Shown here: piece after piece, positions 41,001-53,000 of the stretch
Layout of the letters: the number at the start of each line of letters is the position of its first letter
How positions within the stretch are numbered: the stretch's first letter is position 1
Assembly: GCA_900708905.1 (NCBI GenBank)
Contig: CAADRB010000024.1
Location: forward strand, 428,333 to 492,332
DNA length: 64,000 nucleotides
Direction of reading: 5' to 3'
Source: Hymenolepis diminuta
Taxonomy: Eukaryota > Platyhelminthes > Cestoda > Cyclophyllidea > Hymenolepididae
Translations under genes and position numbers: made by a program
The notes under the pieces: generated by a model
What the model was told of the DNA's origin: nothing
The model's input: the letters and a program-made list of their open reading frames with translations, nothing else
Database searches by the model: none

Positions 41001-44000
41001 AATTTGAAAATCATAACGCAAGTGTTCAATATATAAAAATTTATTTATTAATAGAATGCAGTCGTCCGAGTTATAGGTCTACCTCGCTCTTCCTTTTGAA
41101 TCTGGGAAACTATCTGTCTGAGCGCTTGTTAATGTCAGTTTACTTAAAGGACTTTTAAGATAATATCATTGTCGTTATTAGTGTAATTCATAACAGGGCA
41201 AAAAGTGACACCTTTGATCGAGAAGAAACATATAAATTTAAAATTCAATAGAGAGAATCGGTATAATACGGGTGAGAGGCAGGGAATCTAGAGAACTTTA
41301 CCTCAAATGAGCTCCGGATTCAATAATTTGTCTGTTTCCTCAATTTTCAACTTGATAGCACTGATTTTTAAACTTTTTGCATGGATATGACAATGATTAA
41401 TCAAGATTTGNNNNNNNNNNNNNNNNNNNNNNNGAGGGGAGGGGAAGGTGGTTGGCGTAGTATTTATCCCCTCTATTAAACGGAATGACTTACTTAAGTC
41501 TCTTAAAAATGAGAGAAATGGAACTAACAAATTCTTGCACTAGAATTCTGCAAGAAATAAAAGTATATTTTAACACTAAGGGCACTTAATTTTTACTGAT
41601 TGGATCGGATACTTTCGTCAAAATAAATTTGACGGGATAGTTGTAAGCATTACTATATATTGGGGGCGACGAGGGGAATTGAAAGGAACTCCTAAGAAAT
41701 GTTAATAGCCGTTGATTTGATAAGAGGAAGGATATCCTGGAGGTCCTCTCTTATGAGAAGTTCACATTCTACCATCTCTTGATTTGACGGAAGGTAAACA
41801 GTGTGGTTGGGCATCCACAATTACTGGATTTATATCAGTAACCATCGATATCATGACCTCTGACTTTGCTGACGTGTATGTTGGCCATCGAGTCAATGAA
41901 ACATACGGTTGTCTTGACACTTATATCACCAGTGAATGTTTTAGCTCTTGCAATCCACAGATTAGAGAAATAATAATGACCGTTGATGGAGGTAACTGGT
42001 GATGAGGAGTTGCCTCAATTTAAATAAACATTTGTATATATGCAGTGAAAATGGAAATGAAGGACTGGCAAGACACAGATCGATGATTAAGGTATTGCCT
42101 ACAATCCCTGGATTTCTCTCTCTCTGTGCTTTTTAAGGGCCTAGTCAGTTTCGGTGAATCGACTACAGGTTTTCAGGACGACACATTCTTGTTATTCTTT
42201 GTATCTTTCTAGAATGAAAATAGTCAGATATTAGAGGGAACTATCTGCTCTAAACAAAAAAATTTAAATACTACTTCTACTGACATCTTCTAAAGTATCC
42301 GTTTTTTAAAAATCCCGGCGTTTGCTCATCTGTTTCAAATGAACAAATATCATCCCTTTAAATCTTTTTTTGTACTTTCCTTTTAAAAATGTCTCAATCG
42401 AACGAAATATTATAGGATAAATTTTTAAAATCTCACTTCTAGATATATTTGGCTACATGTCAATTTCAGTTTGGAAAAAAATGTGGAGGAGTTCATAGAA
42501 AAAATATTAAAAACAAGGTTGACAGTTGTGACAGGCCGAGAAGAAAAGTCACTGTTTGAAATTTAGACAAATTAGAAGAAAAACGAATGGTTTCCTTATT
42601 GAAACATTCATTTAAAAGAAAGAAATCCCTCCTTGCGACAATATTTAATAGAGAATAGAAGGTTGAAGATACCTTCCGTTAGGCACAGCATACAAGATCA
42701 CATCAATTAACCATTAAACAGGGCAATTTATCCCCTCGATAATCAAATCGATTTAAACGGTGAGTTAAGTCAAAGATTAGTGTAGCGAATGGACTAATAA
42801 CGGAATTCCATATTATGTAATTCGGAATGACGATCTTTTTTGTGAAGAGTCAAGTCCTAGAGATAGCTGACGTTTTTCATTATTGTGTCACCTTGTTCTA
42901 GAAGCCTCACTAGATTCAAAACTACAAGAGAGAAGGCGATATTGATTGATAATGCAAGTGACTGGGACTAAACGGTCTATTTAAAAATACGAGCTTTGTA
43001 TGCAGATTGAGAAATGGAATGAATATTAATGAACGTTTGGAAGTAAGTGGAGACATGAAAAATTCGATTGGAGTTGATACACAGTACCTTGGATACTATT
43101 CTTGATCACTATCTACGCCTGTCTACCAAAATAAATAAGAGCGTAAACCATATATTAATGGTTTGAATAGTAAGAAGGAGATGAGTCAGACTCTGGCAGC
43201 GAAGTGCTGTCAGCATCGGTATGGTGATTAAACCTGGAGTGGGAGAAAGTTTTCCACATATGTTTCATAGAAAATCAAGATCCTCTATAATGTATAATAA
43301 TGAAAAACTCTTATGAATCCACCTTAATATTTTTTTCTATTAATCGAGAAACATAACAAGAATCCTAGGGATATGCGTAAGTAAAGAAAATAAAGAAAAG
43401 AAAAATTTGTTTTTCAGGTCGTGTTTGTAACTAGTTCGATGTCTTAGGGAGTCTAAGAGTCGGTTACGTTATTCTGCAGAGAAGAACAGATTATAACGAA
43501 GTCCAAATTAATTACTTTCATAAGTGGACTCGAATGAACATCGTCACGAGATTGTGGATTTTATGATTTCTATACCAGCATCTGGATAACCAAGACCTCC
43601 ACTGAAGCCACGATTTCTACAGTTATTAGCAAACCAGCAAGCAAGTCATTCATTCATTACCTATAAAAAGTTTATTTTCTGAATAAAAAAGGCGGTCATT
43701 TGAGCCGTATCTCTTCCCTCTTCTTTCTGGGATTAAATTTATCATTTAGTAATTCATTATTAGCCAACTTTTTCATTAAAATTCGGATGTTAATAGGACA
43801 CATTTGTTCGCTCATATCTGAAATTCGAATTGCACTTTAGTATCTGCTGATGTTTTTCAAACTCCTCGGGATTCCATTCATAAATAGGTAGTTTTGAATT
43901 TCGCAACCATTTCTTTCCTTTGCCGCTTCGATCCAGGAAAATGCGTGTTTAACTGTTCTCCACTTCCTTTGCATTGAATAAATGGTTTCCAAACTTCATT

Positions 44001-47000
44001 GCGTACTGGTAACTTGACCCATTCCTAAACACATCGACGTCTCGAGATCCTCATAGGGAGTTAGGCTTTCATTGCGCGGTATATTCTTACGCCCTTCTTA
44101 CACTCTTTGAAGTACATGGTCATCTTATAATGTTCCGCTGGAATCGGACTATTTATCTATTCCATTTACAAATGCGCAGCGACAATTGATAAGAATAAAA
44201 TTTTCTCTAGGCAAGAAACATTGAGTTTTAATTCTGTCTTTACAATCATCAGCAGTATTACATCCGCATTTTTTGTTTCAGGTCTGGGGCTACGTATTAA
44301 TAGCCTATGTAGTGGCTAGTGTGATTCTCTTCTTTGTGGCTCGATTCAGTCCCCACGAATGGCACAATCCACATCCCTGCAATACTGACTCACCTATCCT
44401 TGAGAACAGTTTCAATATGCTCAACAGTTTGTGGTTTACCATAGGATGTCTCATGCAAAAGGGTAAGTTTTCTCACAAATAATTATAACAAATTATAACT
44501 CGTGGTGTTATTGCTAATTCAATTAATACATTTAATTTAAAGGTCATTCGTTAAAGCTTTCAATAATAACAGTTATTGATGAGATAGGAAGTGTAATTTG
44601 GAGATTTTGAACTTTGAATTAAAAAGATTTCTGTACAGCTCGTTTTGCTATTTGCGGCTTTTGTTCTATGGAACCTTATGGTTTGGGGTGTTTGAATTTA
44701 ACTTAGACGATGAAGAGGCAATATTTGTATTTAATATCATGAGTAAAGATTCGAATTCGCTTGCAGTTACTGATTTCATAAACAAGTCCAAGTGTTTCGG
44801 AAAGAAGAACAAAGCATACATCCAGAAATGATTAGTTAAGATGGTTATTTAGAATTGACTGGCATTATTAAGTACTCTAAGCACCGAAGTAGTAAGTCGT
44901 AGAATTAGTCCCATCAGAAATCAGGAAAAAGATGTCTACACGGAATCAGACTGGCTGTAATTCCGAAATTTGAAATGACACAAGAGGCTTACCCGTTTAT
45001 AGGAATAGCTAAGCAAGAGAGAGAATTGTATGGTTGGGAATGTGTGGAATGTGTGTACATCCCTGTCTATAATAATGCGAACGGGCTAGGATCATAGTAA
45101 TTAAGGTGCCGGAGTGGGACTGTGTCAAATGCAATTTGGATCACTCGAAGGTTTGAGTTGAGTCTTGGCAACTTGCAATTTAGTAATATACGTATGAATC
45201 GATAGACGGGGCGTGACCGATAATTACTAGTGCAAAGGAAAGATATTAATCGAAGAATTTTGTTTGTTTGAATTACGGTCAAGGCAGTTCACAGTACCGC
45301 GGTCTACTCACCCAAGGTTACTCAATAAATAGAACAAATTGTTGCTCAATTGACAAAGTGAATAGGCGCCTTTCAATCATTGGAAAAAGTACTCAGTGAC
45401 GTAGTTCATGAAAAAGGTGGATGAATGTAAGAAAAGACGATGAAGTCAAGCGAACAGGAACCTGTGCATAAACAGTGCGACTTAAGGTTATCTTTTTAAT
45501 TTGATATTTTGTAGTTTGCCGCATATTCATCATAAGTTAAATTGAAATACCATTGGTAGCTTAATTTGTGCTTGTGGTGATAGATACGCTAGTTGAGGCC
45601 CAATGGTATTTGAGGTCCAGAAGGGCAATTCAACTTTTATCCACGCATTTCCTCTCCAATAGATGTTTATTACTGCCAAACAGGAAGATAGTCCGGATAT
45701 TCAGCCTTCGTTATTCTTCATGTATAGTATTAACTGTCTGACAGTTCTGCCAAATACTTCAAAATAGCAGTTTGAGATAAGACAACTGAGATAAGATAAG
45801 TGAGCTTTAATTTAGGTCTCATTATGAATCCAACTGAATCTGAATTTGGCACTCAGAAAAAAGAACAACTTTGATTCTTCTTTAAATTTGGAATTATTTT
45901 TTGTTGGAGTTCAGTAACTGATCGATCCGAGTTTGGATGGCGTCGCAAAACATATTGCAAAAAATTAATTAATTGTGGTTGATTTTAATAGAATTAGAAA
46001 GAATAAATTAATGACTTGTCAATAACTGCCTGTTGCTATGCAGAATTTGATTAAATTGCTGAGGTTTGCTTGATCCAGTGTAGCTATTGAATTCGGAGGT
46101 TTGTGACTATTTCGGAGGTTGATAAGGTTGTAACAGCAAATATTATTTACCACCTCGGGCGATTTACACAATGCCGAAAGCAACAATTCTGTTCGATTTC
46201 GCAAGAAAAATTGAATTACAGATTCCTTACAGAATATTTGAGATTTTTACCCCAGAAATAAGACTTCTTTCAGAGGTAGTGTAAAAGTAACGAATCTCAC
46301 GTACTTTGTGAAACCTTCCGTACCTGAAGTCGTTCCAGCACGACCTGTCTCCTAGTCTATCGTGTAAAAGCAAAAACCAGTCCCGAAATCCTGTCTGCTT
46401 GATCACCATAAAAATTAAACCTGCCGGTTAAAGTACAGAGGGAAGTTCGTCGTGATATTGCCTCCTCCCAAAACTCGTAAATCATCCACTAAGATCAAGT
46501 CTCTAAATTATCTTGACCAGTAAAATCACAGTTGAGTTAGACCTAAGCGATCGGCGATGGTGGATGATAAATACAAGAGATCTAATGAAATTGACCCGCC
46601 TAAATCTGTTTCTTGCTCAAATTGGGCAGTATAGAAAGTGGCTTCACAAACTGCAGACGAGGCTACATTTTCTTATCATCGGGATCTCATGTGCTCTCAA
46701 AGTAAAGTTTTTTGGTCTCACGTTGATCTCAGTCCTGCCGGGTCTATCCAAGGAACCTCTTATCGGATCATGTTAAATTGGTCAAAGGCCATACCTCTTA
46801 AATCTGCTACAACCGGTACCATTATCATCAGCCTCTGCCGAATATTCACCACTTACGGCATACCAAAAGGGATTATGTACAGGAATATTAGCCAGTTCTC
46901 TTCTACTCGATTTGATGACTTTTGTCGCTGTCTTAAGGACTCCTCTTTTCACTCCCCGCCCAACTACAGTGGTTTGGAGGCACAAATTCTTGACAATTTG

Positions 47001-50000
47001 AAAGGCAACTTCTCGTGTCACATGGGTGGAAGACAGTGGAAAAGATTCCTAACCCATTACACTTTAGGCACCGGACGACGTTCTATGTTGGTGTCCAAAT
47101 CTGGGTGCCCCGTTGCAAAAATCGTTATTCTCGGTACCCGTCCTTAATTTCCAAACTGAAAACGGATCCAACAGAGATTTTTCGGACCCATGTTACCCTA
47201 CTTCATTCATGGAATCCCAAAACTTAAGAAGTCCAAATCAATTATCAGCCAGACCGTTATTCCGGAAGCTTCAGAAGATCTCATAAAATATTCAAGGTTG
47301 ATCCAACGCGCAAACATAAGGACAAACAACTTGCACTGAGAGATGTTGGGTAAAATGAATAATTTTTATCCAAGAAAGGGAAACAATTTATCACTGATTA
47401 TTCATTAATTTTGCACATTTGTTAAAATGTTCTAAATGAAGTGGTTGCGACTTTGCAGAATTTTGAATTTCACGGGCTTGTGGCTATTTTAGAGGTTAAT
47501 AAGATTGTAACAAGAAGTATAAAATGAATTCTGTTAAATTCATCCGCCTAACCTTTTTTCCAAAATCTAGGTTTTAACCTGTCATTATCCTCTAACCCCT
47601 TTTTTGTGATGAAGCGGTTATTTCAACCGATGTTTGTGTGATTGGATTATCAGGAAGAGGGTTCAATAGATTTAGTAATTGTTGCAGCATTTTAAAAACA
47701 ACTTGACCTTAAACATCTCAGGACTATTTTCAAGATCTATTTTTGGGGGAATTATAAATGGCAATGGTTCTACACTAATTTCTTGGTCTAACTCATGCCT
47801 AGGTTTGACTGTTATACTTTACATTTTACTTTGAATTTACATTTATTCTCCGCTTTATTCAAAATGGGGTATATGAAATGGATCAAGGGCATAAACATTT
47901 AGCAGTCATAGAAGCAGTCAAGTCTATTATACCTCTTATGACCGCCCTGACTCTAGCAACTGTTTGTGATGGGAGTGACTGTGGAAATGAGGTCTGACCA
48001 GCTCAAAGGTATACAGAAAATGGAAAAGGAATTTCAATGAAGACTTGGAAATACAGGGAATATTCACCAGAGGACGTCGGCGACAGCAGCCTCTAGCTTG
48101 AGCACTATCTCCATCTGTCTCGGCTTCATTAATTTCAATGGATCATCTATCAAAACCTGGATGGCAAGTAGAGCCGCTTACACTTCACTTACAAGAGATA
48201 TTTTCTGGCAATTTAGATAAGATGAAGTTACAAAGCTTAAAAATCTTAAGCCCAGCAACGATACAATGTCATCTCTATCTACACCACTAAGTAAAAAAGA
48301 AGCCATCAACCTGAGTGATCAGTGAAAGACAGTAAGTGTCTTTTAAAGGTACTTCTATCAAATTCAGGCGAATAATTTCGGAATCCCCGTAGTCCAACGT
48401 TTCATTCAATGTGAGGGAAGAGTCAATTGTATTAAAATTTAGATGCCCCTTCAAATAATAGTTAAAAGTAAATCGTTAAGCTGATATTCGATTTTAGTAA
48501 AAGATAAGCAGTTTGAAATTAAGGGGGTAAATCATTAACAAGGCAAAGAGAGGCTAAGGCAAATTTAAAAGTGAATTAAGATGGCAGTTAAATTTGTTTG
48601 AAGGCAAGATTATTGCATAGGTGAACCACAATACTACTGAATACTACTCTTCTCGAATCTTCTAGGTTCTGACATCATGCCAAAAGCAACCTCAACTCGA
48701 ATAATAGCCGGTTTCTGGGGTTTCTTCACGCTGATAATTATTTCTTCTTACACAGCCAACCTGGCAGCATTTCTGACTGTGGAAAGAATGCAATCGCCAA
48801 TAGAAGACGTTAGAGACCTGGCAATGCAGACTAAAATTCAATATGGAGCTCGAAGCGGTGGCTCATCGGAAGCATTCTTCTCCGTACTTTTAACACTAAT
48901 TTTAATTCTCTGAGGTACAAATAAGCAGTTGAACCTCAATTTTTTAATTTAGAAATCGAACCATTCAATTTACCAACGCATGTGGCAATTTATGTCAAGT
49001 CACAAAGGCGTGATGATAAATAATGCCACACAGGCCATTGAAAAGGTGAAAAAGGGTGGATATGCCTACATCCTCGAATCCACAATGAATGAGTACTATA
49101 CTCAACGCGATTGTGATCTTACTCAAATTGGAGACAACCTTGACTCAAAGGGATACGGTATTGGATTCCCTCAAGGTTAGTCATTGAATGAGTCTCAGTT
49201 CATAATTACTGCTTCCTAATGCTAACTGGAACATCCATATTATTAAACTGCTATCCGATACATTGTTGTGGTTGGAGACTAAACCAACAAGCTATCGACC
49301 CAATGAATTGGAAGTAGAAGCAGCGGTTGAATAGAAATGATCTGTAGATATAAGTGTGGGACTGAGTATTCGGAGTTTGCCTACCTCGGATCATTAACGG
49401 ATTGCCTGCCTACATTAAAGTTAGTAAATAAGTACAGCTCAGTGGAAGAGTAACGTGCATACAGTGAGATTAGAGAGATCATCTTCCCTTTGATAAGCGG
49501 GATCAATTGAGTTTCTATAAAACGTAGAAAATGCCCTTTTACATACCTTAAGGAAAGAGGGCTTGAAGGACTGCTTTCCAAATGCTTCTCATATTTATTT
49601 CCAGGCAACGTGTTAATTTAAAACCTTATTATGCGAGCTTGTTTTATATTCAAATGCTTGTGTTAACCGAGTGTAATCCTTGAATTTCACCCTCATGTAT
49701 CTAAAACCCTGTTGTTTTAGTGAATTTCATTCGACTCTGCTTCGCGGTGGCTCAAGTAGTTAACCTGTGTTGTTTGCACATGCCGATTTAAACGCTTTAT
49801 TCTTTCACCCTCTCTCCTCATTCTTTCTTTCTTGTCTTCCTTTAGATCGTCGTTATTTACACTCCGCTGAATTTCAATTATTGTTATACGGTAAAGTTTG
49901 ACTTTGAAGGGTGTAAATAGCAACAGAAGCTAACTGGAAATTTGATATCGTAGATTGATCAAAAGAGAATATATAGAACTGATCAATCAAAAAGTAGCAA

Positions 50001-53000
50001 ATATCAGAATTCAAAATAATCCTCAACTTCTCTGTATTCCTTCTCGTTGTCTGTCGGATAAAAGTTGCTGATTTCACCTGGTCCAAATAGCTTCTGAGGA
50101 AATGTACATCTTTCCCTCTAAGATAAATACTACGGCAATAATGAAATCGTTTAATGGTCACGATGGGATAGTTCGAGTGGAAATCAATGATGAATACGCA
50201 GGAACGCTTTTTGCAGAACTGACTATGTTGGCGTCAGCACTCGGATAACTTCATAAAGTTCAAAGGCTAAATTTTCCTGAAATTGTTTTCTTCTAGGGTC
50301 CAAGTATCGAGACGAATTTTCTGAGGCTATATTGGAGCTTCAAGAATTTCAGGAGATAGAAGAGATTCGACGCTACTGGTGGAGGAACTTTAGCATCAAG
50401 GAGCCCTGCGAGAAGCCCGTCGCTAAAAGCACTAATGCGAATTCCCTAGGACACGAACAGATCGGTGGATGTTTCGTAATGTGTCTAATTGGACTTGGTG
50501 CCTCTATCTTGATCAGTCTTCAGGAATTCCTTTATAAAGCCTTTCATCAATCTAAAATCACTAAGGTAATTTGTTTTCATTGGTCAGTAATATTGATAAG
50601 TGTTATGTCCGTATAATCGGAAAAGAGAATCTGTTTGTTTAACTATTATTCTTCTGACCTCAAACGAATGTCTTATCGAAACAAAATAACAGGATCCAAA
50701 ATTGGGACGTTGTATTTTGGAAGCTTTGTTTAATTTGCCAAAGACGAAGTCACACTGGAGGGAGGGCTAATTACTTGAATTGAGCGAATAGGCTAAGGAT
50801 TTGCAACTTTGCAAAGGCAAACATCTTGGGACGGTGCCTGAGGCAATTTACAGATTTATTTGAGAAAAAAAACAAGACATGAGGTATAAGCAACAATTAA
50901 AATGAGATGCCTTGTGGAGATTCTGAAGGTGGAGCTGGCAAATAAGGTGCCGTATCTTTTCGTAGCTTTTTTTTTCAGGCCAAATGTTCCATCTTTTATC
51001 TATCTCCTCTGCAACAACAAGGTAGAGAGGAGACAAGGCACCGGTGATCAAATTTTATAGAAAGAGAATCAGGAAACAGAAGAGAGGAAAGGGGTGTGTA
51101 AAAGTAGATGAAACGGACAACAAACCATGTGTGCTTAATGCGGGAGGTATTTACCGTTTATTCAAAGGGAGTAACGTAGGGAAATGGATGTTTCTGATCA
51201 CCGTTAATTATGGAAAACTGAGACACATCAACGATTATTCAAGGGTCACTTAAGTGGTTTGTTCACGCGACGGTTTTGTGGTCACTGAGATCACTGCAGG
51301 GAGTCAGGCACCTGCAATGCCGAATTTAGGGGGTACTACAAAATGTTTATAGATCAGCGATCAGAGATAAACTTTTAATTCAGGAAAATTTGGATTGATT
51401 TGGCCACTACAGAGAACTGACAAGATGAAATTATATTTTCATTAAAATGACACACAGTTAAATAGAGTTAAATAAATAATGTTTAATAGGCAGCAATGGA
51501 CGTCGGACACGTCTGATTTCAAAAATTCACATCCACTAATCTGAATGGTCAACCTTAATTCTTAAGTCGGATTGACAGAATGTGAGTTTCTCATAGGTAT
51601 CTCCTCGTAAGTTAAATATCGTTTATATTTTCACAACGGGATTGAAAATTTAGACATTGGTCGGAAGTTTAGAGGTTTTCTTAAATAGAAGTTAAGACAC
51701 CCAAGCTAAGGAAAGCAATCAATGGTATAGAAGTTTGGAGATATCAATGCTGTTCACCACGGATACGTGAAAATATCCGACACTTTGTAACATTTTAATA
51801 TTTGAAATGAATATAATAATGGAAGAAATGTCAATCTTTAGCTTCGACCACGAATGAATTTAAAATGCAATTCCTAATTTATAGGCAAAATTAAAAAATA
51901 AAGGGTGGTCGAAAGATGGCATATTTTTATCTTCCCTAAATTTTACTACCCCCGAGTCTGATATCCCAGTTTCAGAGTGAGAGAGAGAGTCCTCATGTAT
52001 ACATTATCCCCAAAATTGGCTGATTACGTCCAAAGTGGTAGAAATACGGGAGACCTAATTTGGAGAGAGTTGGTACTGAAAAAAGTTTGGTAATTGTGAG
52101 TAAAATTAACGCTACGCCACACGGATATTGTTCGGGGATTGGCTGGGAGACCTCTGTACACACCTCCGTACTCGTCCGATACGCAATCGATAGCACTTGC
52201 GCGCTTTCCAGAATGTTCTATCGTAAGCCGTAATAGCGTTGTATACTCCACAAATAATAATAAGATTTTATTTTCTCAAGAGGAAATAAGTGATTAAATG
52301 TTTTTCTCGTATTAAAATAGTATTTCCGCCTTGCTGCTAATAATTTTATTTTTAAGCAATTAAATTATTTATTTCTGAATTGTGTCAAGACATGCAAATT
52401 CGTTCTGCAGCTGTATTCTGTTGCTCCAATTTGTCATTTTATCACCAGGATTAACACGAATTATAGGTGAGAATCTATAAGCTAAAATATGATTAATAAA
52501 CAAAACTGTATGCGTACGAATCCACAGATAAACAATTGTAAAGACCGAAAATTATCTTGACTTGGGCTTTATGAAACTTATTTCAATGGCCAAATTCTGT
52601 ATTCTTATGCTCTTTTGTCCCGTTTTGAATGACTACTTACCTCAAATATCACCTGAAGACTCTTGTCGCTTTAAGATTCCACCCATCTTGGTTGCACTGA
52701 CGGTTTTCAGCACTTGAATGCAAATCACGAGAGAAAGACAATAATTAGCAGTACCTTCAAGCTATGGAAAAAGTGGAACGAATGGAATTATATTTAATCC
52801 CCTTTATGCTACTTTTAGCGTTCATTCTGCGAAGAAGTTGCACGAGAGTTCCGATTCTCCATGGCCCGTTCAAGTACTCGAGATTTCGGCGCCGAATCGG
52901 CCATACCGCTCCCACCGCCACCGTCTCGTTGTGTGCCAAATTCAAAGGAGTGCCGGGTGGCAGCTCTGGCATATGCTCCCTGTCTTCCTGCTGCAGACCG

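Larger units (their letters stand above)
44463..48665 (+). other. Receptor intron 12
   Basis: GTAAGT...TTCTAG, phase 1, 4203 nt. It contains a hairpin at 45545-45611 and a degenerate Ty3/gypsy fragment at 46034-47515. Confidence 0.88.
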
